Below are positions 1 through 8,212 of a stretch of 16,404 nucleotides of DNA, one piece after another. The stretch comes from Thermaceae bacterium (GTDB lineage: Bacteria; Deinococcota; Deinococci; Deinococcales; Marinithermaceae), in NCBI GenBank assembly GCA_027053145.1, contig JALUED010000040.1:1-16404 (forward strand), written 5' to 3'. The notes under the pieces were generated by a model. It saw nothing but the letters and a program-made list of their open reading frames with translations. It was not told the DNA's origin and searched no databases. Position numbers and translations under genes: made by a program. Positions within the stretch are counted from its first letter, which is position 1; each line of letters starts with the position of its first letter.

Positions 1-765
1 GCAATCGAGCTACGCGGCGTCTCCCAGCGTTTTGGGGCGTACGTGGCCATCCAGGGGGTGGACCTTGCGGCCGCGCCCGGCGAGTTCGTGGCCATCGTCG
101 GGCCCACGGGGTGCGGCAAGAGCACGCTTTTGAACCTTGTCGCCGGGCTAAGGCCCCCGGCCGAGGGCGAGGTGCGGATCTTTGGCAAGCCCCTCTCGGG
201 GCTGAACAGGGAAGCCGGCTACCTCTTTCAAGCCGACAGCCTCTTTCCCTGGAAGACCGCTCTCGGGAACGTAGCCCTGGGGCCCATCCTCCGGGGCGTG
301 CCCCGGAAGGAGGCCGAGGCGCGGGCCCGGGTTTGGCTTGCCAAGGTGGGCCTCAAGGGCTTTGAGGACCGCTACCCCCACCAACTCTCGGGCGGCATGA
401 AAAAGCGGGTGGCGCTCGCCCAGGTGCTCATCCTCTCACCCAAGATCCTGCTCATGGACGAGCCCTTCGGGGCGCTGGACGTGCAGACCCGCCAGCTGAT
501 GGAAAACGAGCTTCTTGCCCTTTGGCAGGAGGATAGGAAGACCGTGCTTTTCGTCACCCACGACCTCGAGGAGGCGATCGCCCTGGCCGACCGGGTGGTG
601 GTCTTCTCCGCCGGTCCGGCGAGCCGGATCGTGGGCGACTTCCCCGTCGAGCTCCCTCGGCCCCGCGACGTCGCCGAGGTGCGCCTGACGGAGGACTTCC
701 TGAAAATCCACCGTGAAATCTGGGCGCTCCTCCGCGAGGAGGTGATGCGGGCCCATGCGCGCTAG
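1..765 (+). CDS. ABC importer ATP-binding protein (SsuB/TauB/NrtD type), 5'-truncated by window edge
   Basis: This is the cytoplasmic ATPase of an ABC importer; it powers uptake through the permease encoded next. The frame is open from base 1 and already reads IELRGVSQRFGAY, the usual first strand of these ATPases, so only a few N-terminal residues are missing; the in-frame GTG at 43 is not the start. Visible motifs, numbered from base 1, are Walker A GPTGCGKST (34-42), signature LSGG (129-132), Walker B ending LLMDEP (D153, E154), a D-loop and the switch His in VTHD (H187). Length and the sequence LFPWKTALGNV fit the nitrate/sulfonate/taurine importer group. The 3' end overlaps the permease gene by 11 bp, so the two are translationally linked. 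The family is clear; the substrate cannot be read from this subunit. Confidence 0.95.
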   Translation, partial: AIELRGVSQRFGAYVAIQGVDLAAAPGEFVAIVGPTGCGKSTLLNLVAGLRPPAEGEVRIFGKPLSGLNREAGYLFQADSLFPWKTALGNVALGPILRGVPRKEAEARARVWLAKVGLKGFEDRYPHQLSGGMKKRVALAQVLILSPKILLMDEPFGALDVQTRQLMENELLALWQEDRKTVLFVTHDLEEAIALADRVVVFSAGPASRIVGDFPVELPRPRDVAEVRLTEDFLKIHREIWALLREEVMRAHAR

Positions 766-1531
766 GGTGCGGCTTTTTCAGGCCTTCTTGCTCCTCTTTC
801 TGGTGCTCGGTTGGGAGTTCTCGGTCCGTCTCGGCTGGGTGGACGCCTTCTTCTTCTCCAAGCCCAGCGACATCGCCGCGCGGATCCTCGAGTGGTTTCG
901 CTCCGGCGAGATCTATGGCCACCTTTGGATCACCCTTTGGGAAACCCTGCTCGCCTTTCTGATCGGCACCGTCTTCGGGGTGGTGATGGGGCTTTGGCTT
1001 GCGCTCATGCCCACCGCGAGCGCGGTGCTCGACCCCTTCATCAAGGCGCTGAACTCGATCCCCCGGGTGATCCTGGCGCCGATCTTCACCCTTTGGTTTG
1101 GGCTTGGGGTCGCGAGCAAGGTGGCCCTCGGGGTGACGCTCGTCTTCTTCGTCGCCTTCTTCAACACTTACCAGGGGATCAAGGAGGTGAACCCGGTGGT
1201 GCTCGCGAACGCCCGGATGCTGGGGGCTTCCGGTCCCCAGCTTCTCCGCCACGTCTACCTCCCCTCGGCAGCGAGCTGGATCTTCTCTTCCCTGCGGACC
1301 TCGATCGGCTTCGCCGTGATCGGGGCGGTGGTCGGCGAGTACCTGGGGGCAGCGAAGGGGCTCGGCTACCTGATCTCCCAGGCGGAGGGCGTCTTCGACA
1401 CCACCGGGGTCTTTGCGGGGATGGTGGTGTTGGCGGTCTTCGTGGTGATGCTGGACTGGGTGGTTAGCCGGGTGGAGGCCCGCCTCCTCGCGTGGCGGCC
1501 CGAGCCCGGCCGGGAAGGAGGGACGGTATGA
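755..1531 (+). CDS. ABC importer permease (SsuC/TauC type, BPD_transp_1)
   Basis: This is the inner-membrane channel subunit of the importer, 258 residues, normal for the family. It has an N-terminal membrane helix (about 4-22) and about five more hydrophobic segments. The EAA-like coupling loop reads NARMLGASGPQLLRHVYLP, followed by the conserved stretch SSLRTSIGFAVIGAVVGEYLGA. The ATG at 755 is preceded by AGGAGGTG at 737-744 inside the end of the ATPase gene, which supports this start. The gene overlaps the ATPase by 11 bp and the binding-protein gene by 4 bp (ATGA), so the three form one operon. The family resemblance to SsuC/TauC is strong; the transported compound is unknown. Confidence 0.95.
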   Translation: MRARVRLFQAFLLLFLVLGWEFSVRLGWVDAFFFSKPSDIAARILEWFRSGEIYGHLWITLWETLLAFLIGTVFGVVMGLWLALMPTASAVLDPFIKALNSIPRVILAPIFTLWFGLGVASKVALGVTLVFFVAFFNTYQGIKEVNPVVLANARMLGASGPQLLRHVYLPSAASWIFSSLRTSIGFAVIGAVVGEYLGAAKGLGYLISQAEGVFDTTGVFAGMVVLAVFVVMLDWVVSRVEARLLAWRPEPGREGGTV

Positions 1532-2541
1532 GAAAAGCGGTGTGGGTCGGTCTTTTGGCGTTGGTGGCGTCGTTGGCCCTGGCCAAGGCGCCGGAGAAAA
1601 AGCACGTGGTGATCGCGGTGGGCGGCAAGAGCTTGGTCGTCTACCTCCCGCTTACCGTCGCCGAGCGGCTCGGCTACTTCGAGGACGAGGGGCTCGACGT
1701 CGAGATCCAGGACTTCAAGGGGGGCTCGGCCGCGCTCAAGGCTCTGCTCGGCCGCTCCGCCGATCTGGTGGTGGGCTACTTCGATCACATCGTCCGGCTT
1801 CAAGCCCAGGGGCGGGACCTCGTGGGCGTGGTCCTCATGGGCAAGTACCCGGGGATCGTCCTCGGCGTGCAGAAAAGGCTCGCGGACAAGATCAAAAGCG
1901 TGCGTGACCTTAAGGGCAAAAAGGTCGGGGTCACCAAGCCCGGCTCCTCGACCAACTACTTCGTCTATTACCTGCTCGTCAAAAACGGCCTCAAGCCCAC
2001 CGACGTCTCGATCATCGGGGTGGGTGGGGCCGCTTCGGCGATCGCCGCCTTTGAAAAAGGTGCGGTGGACGCGATCAGCCACGTGGAGCCGGTGATTACG
2101 ACCCTCGAGACCCGGGGCCTTTTGAAGGTGCTGGTGGACACCCGGAAGCCTGAGGACACGGAAAGGGTCTTCGGCGGCCCCTACCCGGCGGCCACCCTTT
2201 ACACCCATCGGTCCTTTGTGGAAAGGTACCCTGAGACCACCCAGCGCCTCGTGAACGCGATCGTGCGGGCGCTCCGCTGGATGCAGGGGAAGAGCGCCGA
2301 CGAGGTGGTGGCGATCATGCCGAAGAGCTACTACCAAAACGACCCCGAGCTTTATAAGCAGATCGTCGCCAACTCGCTCTCGATGTTTAGCGCCACCGGC
2401 CGCTTCCCGCCCGAGGGCCCGAAGACCGCCTACAAGGTCCTTTCCATGTTCGACGAAAAGCTCGCGAAGGCCCAGGTGGACCTTGCGAAGACCTACACCA
2501 ACGCCTTCGTGGAAAAGGCGCTGGAGAAGTACGGGAAGTAG
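1528..2541 (+). CDS. ABC importer substrate-binding protein (NMT1/SsuA-like), exported
   Basis: This is the extracytoplasmic receptor that delivers substrate to the importer, 337 residues. The ATG at 1528 is chosen because AAGGAGGG lies at 1515-1522, the codon overlaps the permease stop as ATGA, and the protein then begins with a classical signal peptide (MRKAVW, hydrophobic core, cleavage probably after ALA at 17-19). A longer frame from 1492 would place charged residues before the signal peptide. The mature protein has the two-lobe NMT1/SsuA pattern: LPLTVAERLGYFEDEGLDVEIQDFKGG, then a hinge near VRDLKGKKVGVTKPGSSTNYFV. No lipobox cysteine is present. Relatives bind sulfonates, taurine, nitrate, bicarbonate or thiamine precursors; nothing here decides among them. 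It is the last gene of the operon. Confidence 0.93.
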   Translation: MRKAVWVGLLALVASLALAKAPEKKHVVIAVGGKSLVVYLPLTVAERLGYFEDEGLDVEIQDFKGGSAALKALLGRSADLVVGYFDHIVRLQAQGRDLVGVVLMGKYPGIVLGVQKRLADKIKSVRDLKGKKVGVTKPGSSTNYFVYYLLVKNGLKPTDVSIIGVGGAASAIAAFEKGAVDAISHVEPVITTLETRGLLKVLVDTRKPEDTERVFGGPYPAATLYTHRSFVERYPETTQRLVNAIVRALRWMQGKSADEVVAIMPKSYYQNDPELYKQIVANSLSMFSATGRFPPEGPKTAYKVLSMFDEKLAKAQVDLAKTYTNAFVEKALEKYGK

Positions 2542-2556
2542 GCCGCATTCGGCTTG

Positions 2557-2591
2557 CGCGGGGCGCTTAGAGGGCTTCTCGGCGCCCCGCG
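2557..2591. terminator. G+C-rich hairpin between convergent genes (probable bidirectional terminator)
   Basis: A perfect 10-bp inverted repeat, CGCGGGGCGC at 2557-2566 and its complement at 2582-2591, encloses a 15-base loop. It lies 16 bp after the binding-protein stop, and the TAA of the convergent membrane-protein gene (2567-2569) opens the loop. There is no run of T on either side, so classical intrinsic termination is uncertain. Confidence 0.5.
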
Positions 2592-3253
2592 TCGTCTTCT
2601 AGGAGAACCTTGGGCTTTGCGATCCGGTCGTAGAGGGCAAGGGTGGCGTAGACGACGACGCCGATCCAGAATGCCGTGAGGCTTCTCGGCACCAGGGCGC
2701 CGAGCAGGGTGAGGGCGAAAAAGAGCAGGATGGCGCTAAAGAGGGCGAGGGTGCCGTTTTCCCGGTAGAGGACCGCGCCCTCGGGCAGGTGGACCAGGGG
2801 GCGCCCGCCACGCCGAAGCGCTTGCCGGATGAAGGGTTCTTCCTGCCAGGGCCGAAGGCTGAGGTCGGGCCGCGCGGCGCGGATCGCCTCGTAGACCGCT
2901 TCCCAGCCCGCGTAGGTCAGGGGCAGGGCGACCGCACGCCCTTCCCGAAGGCGGAGGACGAGCCGAAGCCCAGGGAAGAAGGGGCAGCGGGAGCCCGAGG
3001 CGACCCGGGCCTCCTGCACCTCGGCCAGGGAAAGCCGCCTTCGTCCCAGGAAGAGCTCGCTTCCGGCGACGCAGTAGCGCCCCGGGCCGACGGCGCTTAG
3101 AAGGAGGCAGAGCCAGAGGAAAAGCCCGAGGATCCCGATCAGGCGTTCGGGCCCGCTGCCGGTGAGAGCGAGCCAGACGGATAGGCCCAGAAAGGTCGGG
3201 AGGAAGACGAGCGAAAGGACGAGGTCGCCCTTGGGAAACCTGGCGCAGGCCAT
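2567..3253 (-). CDS. Hypothetical membrane protein with PH-like middle region
   Basis: I do not recognise this 228-residue protein. It has two hydrophobic helices near the N-terminus (about 10-31 and 37-53), a soluble strand-rich middle (about 55-150, including GRYCVAGSELFLGRRRLSLAEVQEA), and two more helices (about 170-189 and 192-212) before a charged tail. The pattern helix pair, strand-turn-strand with 'LFLGRRRLSLAEV', then helix resembles bacterial PH-like membrane proteins; this is a fold-level impression only. The ATG at 3253 is preferred over the in-frame TTG two codons upstream, because a TAGAAT -10-like element ends 9 bases before the ATG and there is no Shine-Dalgarno. It lies 27 bp downstream of dprA and could also be read from dprA transcripts. 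G+C and codon use match its neighbours. Confidence 0.7.
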   Translation of the reverse strand: MACARFPKGDLVLSLVFLPTFLGLSVWLALTGSGPERLIGILGLFLWLCLLLSAVGPGRYCVAGSELFLGRRRLSLAEVQEARVASGSRCPFFPGLRLVLRLREGRAVALPLTYAGWEAVYEAIRAARPDLSLRPWQEEPFIRQALRRGGRPLVHLPEGAVLYRENGTLALFSAILLFFALTLLGALVPRSLTAFWIGVVVYATLALYDRIAKPKVLLEDDAGRREAL

Positions 3254-3262
3254 TAGCAATAT

Positions 3263-3268
3263 ATTCTA
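3263..3268 (-). promoter_or_regulatory. Putative -10 element for the membrane-protein gene
   Basis: On the minus strand TAGAAT (3268-3263) is followed by 9 bases and then ATG. An alternative hexamer, TATATT, lies closer, 4 bases before the ATG. No ribosome-binding site is visible, which fits a leaderless or 2-3 base leader. This is the only A+T-rich patch for hundreds of bases around. Confidence 0.4.
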
Positions 3269-3280
3269 AATCGCCGCGGC

Positions 3281-4303
3281 TCAGCGCGCCCGGTAGCGCC
3301 CCCCAGGAAGGGCTTCGGCGAGGCCCAATAGCTCAAGCTCCGTGAGCCCGGCGAGGATGGTGGCAGCGTCCTCACCCAGGCGGCCTGCAAGGTCGTCGGG
3401 GAGCGCCTCGCCGAGCTCGGCAAGGGTGGAGTGAAGCGCCTTTAGGTGCGGGGGCGGCCCGGGCCGGTTGATCTGTGGGCTTGGGAGGCCGAGGAGTTCA
3501 AGGAGTTCTTCCGCCGAAAGGACTGGGGCCGCCCCGTCCTTGATGAGGAGGTTTGTCCCCCGGCTTTTTTCGTCGGTGGGACGGCCGGGAACCGCGAGGA
3601 CCTCGCGGCCGAGCTCCAGCGCGTGCCGGGCGGTGATCAGCGCCCCCGAGTGCTCCGGCGCCTCGACCACGACCACAGCCTGGGCTAGCGCCGCGATCAG
3701 GCGGTTCCTGCGGGGGAAGTGCTCGGGCCGAGGGCCGGTGCCGAAGGGGAACTCGCTCAGGAGGCCGATCCGCTCGGCCAAAGGGCGGTGCTCCGGCGGG
3801 TAGACGCGGTCCAGGGCGCTTCCGAGCACCGCCAGGGTGGCGCCCCCTGCCGCCAGCGCCCCCCGGTGGGCGGCGGCGTCGATGCCCCGGGCGAGGCCCG
3901 AGACCACCGCGACCCCTGCCTGGGCAAGCGCGCGGGCAAGCGCCTCGGCGAACCGCTCGGCCCAGGGGCTTGCTCTTCGGGTGCCGACGATTGCCACCGC
4001 CCTTTGCCACGGGGGCACCTCTCCGCGCACGAACACGAGGGGCGGCGGATCGGGAAGGTGCAAAAGCCCCTCGGGGTAGTCCGCTTGCCAGAGGCCAACC
4101 ACCCGTGCCCCGAGCCGTTCGGCCCTTTTTAAAAGTGCCTCGGGGCGGCCCGCGGCCAGGGTTTCCCGGTAAGCGGCGTGGAGCTCGGGTCCAAGGGCGC
4201 GGGCGGCGGCTTCGGGGTCTTCGGGGTGGTTGTCCATCGCCGCTTGAAAGCGCTTTGGCCCCACCCCGGGGGTGAGCGCAAGCGAAAGCCAGCGGAGGTC
4301 CAC
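3281..4303 (-). CDS. dprA: DNA-processing protein DprA (Smf), RecA loader in transformation
   Basis: DprA binds incoming single-stranded DNA in the cytoplasm and loads RecA during natural transformation, a trait strong in Thermus. The 340 residues show an N-terminal SAM/HhH-like part ([10 protein letters not shown]), the Rossmann-like DprA core with VGTRRAS (106-112), [12 protein letters not shown] (135-146), [11 protein letters not shown] (196-206), SGALITA (219-225) and [15 protein letters not shown] (240-254), and a C-terminal winged-helix-like region (about 285-340, ETTI-like '[29 protein letters not shown]'). Length is typical. The start is GTG at 4303; it has no Shine-Dalgarno but has TAGAGT 6 bases upstream, suggesting a leaderless message. 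It is divergent from era across 23 bp. Confidence 0.95.
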   Translation of the reverse strand: MDLRWLSLALTPGVGPKRFQAAMDNHPEDPEAAARALGPELHAAYRETLAAGRPEALLKRAERLGARVVGLWQADYPEGLLHLPDPPPLVFVRGEVPPWQRAVAIVGTRRASPWAERFAEALARALAQAGVAVVSGLARGIDAAAHRGALAAGGATLAVLGSALDRVYPPEHRPLAERIGLLSEFPFGTGPRPEHFPRRNRLIAALAQAVVVVEAPEHSGALITARHALELGREVLAVPGRPTDEKSRGTNLLIKDGAAPVLSAEELLELLGLPSPQINRPGPPPHLKALHSTLAELGEALPDDLAGRLGEDAATILAGLTELELLGLAEALPGGRYRAR

Positions 4304-4326
4304 CCCGATACTCTATCCTGGGTCTT
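4304..4326. promoter_or_regulatory. Bidirectional dprA/era promoter with overlapping -10 elements
   Basis: The 23 bp between two GTG starts hold TAGAGT on the minus strand (4315-4310), 6 bases before dprA, and TATCCT on the plus strand (4314-4319), 7 bases before era. The two hexamers share the TA step at 4314-4315. Neither gene has a Shine-Dalgarno, so both messages probably begin at or next to the start codon. The -35 regions would fall inside the opposite gene and show no clear TTGACA match. Confidence 0.6.
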
Positions 4327-5223
4327 GTGAGCGAGAAGACCTATTCCGGCTTCGTGGCCATCGTGGGCAAGCCCAACGTGGGCAAGTCCACGCTTTTGAA
4401 TAACCTCCTCGGCGTCAAGGTGGCGCCGATCAGCCCCCGTCCCCAGACCACCCGCAAGAGCGTGCGCGGGGTGCTTACCGAAGGAAACCGGCAGGCGGTT
4501 TTCGTGGACACCCCCGGGCTCCACAGGCCCATGGACGCCCTCGGCGACTACATCAACGAGCAGGTGAAAGAGGCGCTTTCCGACGTGAACCTGATCCTGT
4601 GGCTCGTGGACCTGCGCCACCCGCCCACCGAGGAGGACCGGATGGTCGCCGACGCGCTAAAGGGGCTTTTGGGGAAGGTCCCGGTCTACCTCGTGGGCAA
4701 CAAGAAGGACGCCGCCAAGTACCCCGACGAGGCCCTCGCCGCCTATCGCGAGCTTCTTCCCGAGGTGGATGAGGTGCGGGTGATCAGCGCCCTCGACGAG
4801 AAAGAGGTGGCCGAGCTCAAGGCCGAGATCCTCGCCCACCTGCCGGAAGGGGCCTTCTTCTACCCCGAGGACTTCGCCCGCTCCGACCAGCCCTTCGAGG
4901 AGTGGATTGCCGAGATCATCCGCGAGGAGGCGATGAAGCGCCTTTTTGAAGAGGTGCCCTATTCGGTTGCGGTGAAGGTGGACGAGGTCGCCGAGCGGGA
5001 AAACGGCGTGCTCTACATCGCCGCCACCCTTTTCGTCGAGCGCGAGGCCCATAAGCCCATCGTGATCGGCAAAGGCGGGCGCAAGCTCAAGGAGATCGGC
5101 CAGGCGGCGAGGAAGCAGCTCGAGGTCTTCCTGAACCGAAAGGTCTATTTGGACCTTCGGGTCAAGGTCTACGAGAACTGGCGCAAGGACCCGGAGGCGC
5201 TCCGGGAGCTTGGCTACCGCTAG
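4327..5223 (+). CDS. era: GTPase Era, 16S rRNA maturation / 30S assembly
   Basis: Era is an essential GTPase that binds the 3' end of 16S rRNA and helps assemble the 30S subunit. The 298 residues show G1 GKPNVGKS (14-21), the switch I region [14 protein letters not shown]3 DTPG (61-64), G4 NKKD (125-128), G5 SAL (154-156) and a C-terminal KH domain with the GxxG loop GKGG (248-251) followed by [15 protein letters not shown]. Length is typical. The start is GTG at 4327 with TATCCT 7 bases upstream and no Shine-Dalgarno, so translation is probably leaderless. The next gene on the same strand starts 35 bp downstream. Confidence 0.97.
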   Translation: MSEKTYSGFVAIVGKPNVGKSTLLNNLLGVKVAPISPRPQTTRKSVRGVLTEGNRQAVFVDTPGLHRPMDALGDYINEQVKEALSDVNLILWLVDLRHPPTEEDRMVADALKGLLGKVPVYLVGNKKDAAKYPDEALAAYRELLPEVDEVRVISALDEKEVAELKAEILAHLPEGAFFYPEDFARSDQPFEEWIAEIIREEAMKRLFEEVPYSVAVKVDEVAERENGVLYIAATLFVEREAHKPIVIGKGGRKLKEIGQAARKQLEVFLNRKVYLDLRVKVYENWRKDPEALRELGYR

Positions 5224-5258
5224 TTGCGCGCCCCGCGCGGGCCCGGCAAGATAATCCC

Positions 5259-6152
5259 ATGCCCTGGCTTTTGCCGCGGCAGGTGACCCCCGAGGCCGAC
5301 GCCGCGCTCGAGCGCTTTCTGGGCGAGCTTGCCGAGCGCCTTTCCGACCCCGCCACCGACCGGAACGCGCTGGTGCGCGAGATCCTCGCCCAGGTCCTCT
5401 ACGCTTCGAGCTTTGATGAGCTCGCCGAGCGCGCGCCCTTGGCCGCGCTCGCGCTGGACCCGGCGAACGTCACTTTCGAGGCCGAATACTACGCCGCCAC
5501 CGACCAGAAAAGGTTCCAACGGATCAAGCCCCTGCTTTGGCTTTGGAAGACCCTGGACCTGACCCCGCTCGGCCAGAGCGTGCACAGCGGGGTCCGGATC
5601 CGCGCCGCCCTCGCCCCCTTTGTCTTCAAGCGGGTGGGGAAGAACCCCAAGTTCTTCCAAAACGTCGAGTTCTCGGTGGGGTATAACCTCGAGCTCGGTG
5701 ACGACGTGGTCGTCCACCGCCACGTCCTCCTCGACGACATCGGCGGCATCACCCTGATGGACCGGGTTTCGATCGCCGACTACGCCAACGTCTACAGCCA
5801 CACCCACGACGTTCGGGAGCAGGCCGACGTCACCTTAAAGCACACCGTGCTCGGGACCGGGGTGCGGATCGCTTACCACGCCACCGTCCTTGCCGGGGTC
5901 CGGATCGGCGACGACGCGATGGTGGCCGCGATGGCGGTGGTCACGCGGGACGTGCCGCCCCACGCGATCGCGATGGGGGTGCCCGCCCGCATCGCCCGGT
6001 ACAAGGTCCGCCCCGACTGCCCCTACTGCGCCCGGGGCGAGCCCCATCCCGCCGAGCGGGTGCCTCGGCTACCCCCCCGCAAGGGCAACCCCGATTTTCC
6101 CGAGCTAAGGCCCCCGGGCTTTGGTGTGCGCCTAGCGGAGCCGGGGGAGTAG
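5259..6152 (+). CDS. Left-handed beta-helix (hexapeptide) acyl/acetyltransferase
   Basis: This is a predicted cytoplasmic acyl-CoA-dependent acyltransferase; the acceptor is unknown. Of its 297 residues, about 1-100 are mostly helical and not typical of the small acetyltransferases. From about 105 to 245 imperfect hexapeptide repeats run (for example ANVYSHTHD, HATVLAGVRIGDDAMVAAMAVVTRDVPPHAIAMGVPARIAR), as in maltose/galactoside O-acetyltransferases. H181 or H183 in SHTHD is the likely catalytic His. The C-terminal 50 residues are proline rich and carry a single CPYC (254-257) followed by H263, which could bind metal but lacks a second CxxC. The ATG at 5259 has no clear Shine-Dalgarno; GATAAT lies 3 bases before it. 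The end overlaps the convergent HAD gene by 21 bp. Confidence 0.85.
   Translation: MPWLLPRQVTPEADAALERFLGELAERLSDPATDRNALVREILAQVLYASSFDELAERAPLAALALDPANVTFEAEYYAATDQKRFQRIKPLLWLWKTLDLTPLGQSVHSGVRIRAALAPFVFKRVGKNPKFFQNVEFSVGYNLELGDDVVVHRHVLLDDIGGITLMDRVSIADYANVYSHTHDVREQADVTLKHTVLGTGVRIAYHATVLAGVRIGDDAMVAAMAVVTRDVPPHAIAMGVPARIARYKVRPDCPYCARGEPHPAERVPRLPPRKGNPDFPELRPPGFGVRLAEPGE
6111..6147. terminator. Hairpin over the convergent acyltransferase/HAD gene ends
   Basis: CCCCCGG at 6111-6117 plus CT at 6119-6120 can pair with AGCCGGGGG at 6139-6147, giving a 9-bp stem with one bulged G and an 18-base loop. It covers the HAD stop codon (6132-6134) and ends just before the acyltransferase stop (6150-6152). 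No T-run follows on either strand. This is a possible bidirectional terminator, weaker than the other two convergent-end hairpins. Confidence 0.35.
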
Positions 6153-6863
6153 CTTGGCAAGCTCGCGGTGGTCGCTGAGGATCGCCGTGGGCCGGATGCC
6201 GCGGGGTTCCCGGGCGGTGCGGCCGATATAGAGCACGGCGTAGGCGTAGCCGGCGCCAAAGGCCCCCTCGACGTCGGCCCGCGGCAGGTCGCCGGTGTGG
6301 AGGGCGGCTTCGGGTTCGACCCCCATCTTGGAGAGCGCGTGGTGGAAGGCTTCGGGGGAGGGTTTGACCGCTCCGGTTTCGTCGGAAAAGCTCATGGCGT
6401 AGAAGTGGCGCGCGAAGTTTTCGCGGGCGAGGAGCTCCCGGATGATTCGGCCCGGGGTGAGGCCGGTGTCGGAGACGATGCCGAGGGGGTAGTCCTCGGC
6501 GAGGGCGGGGATCGCCTCGAGGGTCCCCGGCAGGGGGATGAGGTCGCCTTCCAGGGCGGCGTCCTCGAGCCTGCGGGCGGTGAGCGCCACCAGCCCCTCG
6601 TCGTAGGGGACGCCCAGGGTTTTGAAGATGTAGGCGACGCGGTCGAAGTTCGGCATCGGCTCGCCCGCCTCCCAGGCGGCGCGGAAGGCGGCCGAGGCCG
6701 CCCGGTAGGCCTGGCGCACCGCCTCCTCGTCGGCGGGGACGCCGGCCTCGCTGGTGGCGTCGAGGAGGATCTCGTAGCGTTTGGGGAGCACGACCTCCAA
6801 GAACTTTGGGCCTTCGGTGAAAAGGGTTCCCCAAAAGTCGAAGGTGAGTCCTCGGACGGCCAT
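6132..6863 (-). CDS. HAD-superfamily hydrolase
   Basis: This is a predicted cytoplasmic phosphatase or dehalogenase-like hydrolase of 243 residues. Motif I is DFWGT (nucleophile D9), motif II SDTG (131-134), motif III Lys K167 in GAVKPSPEAF and motif IV GDLPRAD (D192, D197). Between motifs I and II lies a helical C1 cap (about 18-105). Position D+2, normally Asp in phosphatases, is W11; such substitutions occur in dehalogenase-like and some phosphatase-like members, so the activity is open. The ATG at 6863 is preferred to an upstream in-frame start at 6896, because AAGGAGG sits a few bases before it and the protein then begins directly with the Rossmann strand. It lies 35 bp after purB, probably in the same transcript. 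Confidence 0.88.
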   Translation of the reverse strand: MAVRGLTFDFWGTLFTEGPKFLEVVLPKRYEILLDATSEAGVPADEEAVRQAYRAASAAFRAAWEAGEPMPNFDRVAYIFKTLGVPYDEGLVALTARRLEDAALEGDLIPLPGTLEAIPALAEDYPLGIVSDTGLTPGRIIRELLARENFARHFYAMSFSDETGAVKPSPEAFHHALSKMGVEPEAALHTGDLPRADVEGAFGAGYAYAVLYIGRTAREPRGIRPTAILSDHRELAKLLPRLR

Positions 6864-6898
6864 CTTGCCTCCTTTCTGAGCGTTCCTATACCCCAAGG

Positions 6899-8212
6899 CT
6901 ACAACAGCCCCACCCGGCGGTAGAGGTCATCCACGTACCGGAGGTAAAAGCCGGGGTCGAAAAGGACTGAAAGCTCCGCTTCGGAAAGGGGCACGCCCGC
7001 ATCAAGGAGCGCGTTTTTAAAGGGCACCCCCTCTTCCCAGGTGCGCATCGCCGCCCGCTGCACGAGCCGGTAGGCCTCGTCCCGGCTCAGGCCCCGCTCG
7101 ATGAGGGCGCCGAGCACCCGTTGGCTGTAGACCAGGCCGCGGGTGCGCTCGAGGTTTTTCCGAACGCGGTCTTCGTGCACGACGAGTTCGCGAAGAAGCC
7201 CCGCGCTCCGCTTGAGGAGGTAGTGGGCCAAGGTGGTGGCGTCGGGGAGGCTCACCCGCTCCACCGAGGAGTGGCTGATGTCGCGCTCGTGCCATAGCGG
7301 CACGTTCTCGAGGGCCGGGACCAGGTAGCCCCGGAGCATTCGGGCAAGCCCCGAGACGTTTTCAAACCCCACCGGGTTTTTCTTGTGGGGCATCGCCGAG
7401 GAGCCCTTCTGGGTCCCCTTATGAAAGCCCTCCTCGACCTCGCCGACCTCGGTGCGGGCGAGGTGGCGCATCTCCACCGCCAGGCGCTCAAGCTCGGCCC
7501 CAAGCAGGGCGAGCGCGGCCAGGACCTCGGCGTGCCGATCGCGGGGGGTGACCTGGGTGGTGATCGGGTCTACGGCGAGGCCGAGCGCGCGGGCCACGTA
7601 GGCCTCGACCTCGGGGGGTACCGTGGCGTAGTTCCCCACCGCCCCCGAGAGCTTGGCCACCGCGATCGTGCGTTGGGCGTGGGCGAGGCGCTCGCGGTGG
7701 CGTTGGAAGGCGGCGTAGAAATGGGCGAACTTGAGGCCGAAGCTGGTGGGTTCGGCGTGGACGCCGTGGGTGCGGCCGACGGCGGGGAGGTCCTTGTAGC
7801 GGAGCGCCTTTTCCTTGAGGGCATCAAGCAGGTCTTCCAGCGCTTTTAGGACAAGGCCGAGCGCGGACTTCAAGGCCAGGTTCTGGGCGGTGTCCACCAC
7901 GTCGGTGCTGGTCAGGCCGAAGTGGAGAAAACGGCGGAGCTCGGCGTCGCCGGCCCACTCCCCGAGCGCATCCACGAAGGCGGCGACGTCGTGGCGGGTT
8001 TCGCGCTCTTTCGCGGCGACGAGGCGGACGAAGGCCTCGTCGAGCGGACGCGCCTTCAGGGCGCGCTCAAGCCTTTGGCTCAGGCCCGAGGGCACCCTTC
8101 CAAGCTGTTCCCAGGCGGCAAGGGCGAGCCTTTCCACCTCGGCCCAGCGGCGGAATTTCTCGACCTCGCTCCAAAGCCGCGCCATCTCCGGGGTTTGGTA
8201 CCGGGGGATCAT
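6899..8212 (-). CDS. purB: Adenylosuccinate lyase
   Basis: PurB catalyses two steps of purine synthesis: cleavage of SAICAR to AICAR and of adenylosuccinate to AMP, releasing fumarate, as a cytoplasmic homotetramer. The 437-residue protein shows the superfamily regions in order: RHDVAAF (H74), GLTSTDVVDTA (99-109), GRTHGVHAEPTSFG (146-159, catalytic His region) and the fumarase/aspartase signature SSAMPHKKNP (271-280). Length is typical of the short bacterial PurB. The ATG at 8212 has no Shine-Dalgarno but TAGGCT lies 9 bases upstream. It is divergent from the Crp/Fnr-type regulator across 23 bp, and a HAD hydrolase follows. Confidence 0.97.
   Translation of the reverse strand: MIPRYQTPEMARLWSEVEKFRRWAEVERLALAAWEQLGRVPSGLSQRLERALKARPLDEAFVRLVAAKERETRHDVAAFVDALGEWAGDAELRRFLHFGLTSTDVVDTAQNLALKSALGLVLKALEDLLDALKEKALRYKDLPAVGRTHGVHAEPTSFGLKFAHFYAAFQRHRERLAHAQRTIAVAKLSGAVGNYATVPPEVEAYVARALGLAVDPITTQVTPRDRHAEVLAALALLGAELERLAVEMRHLARTEVGEVEEGFHKGTQKGSSAMPHKKNPVGFENVSGLARMLRGYLVPALENVPLWHERDISHSSVERVSLPDATTLAHYLLKRSAGLLRELVVHEDRVRKNLERTRGLVYSQRVLGALIERGLSRDEAYRLVQRAAMRTWEEGVPFKNALLDAGVPLSEAELSVLFDPGFYLRYVDDLYRRVGLL

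Noticed and set aside
554..2337. Long minus-strand frames opposite the ABC importer genes (554-1252, 1366-2337)
   Set aside because: They are antisense to three well-defined importer subunits and have biased, low-complexity translations.
5226..5238. GCGCG-CCC-CGCGC hairpin after era
   Set aside because: The stem is only 5 bp in G+C-rich sequence, with no T-run, and the next gene follows at once in the same direction. It is not convincing as a terminator.
6151..6163. AGCTT-GGC-AAGCT inverted repeat near the HAD gene end
   Set aside because: It is a short repeat inside coding sequence with no supporting context.
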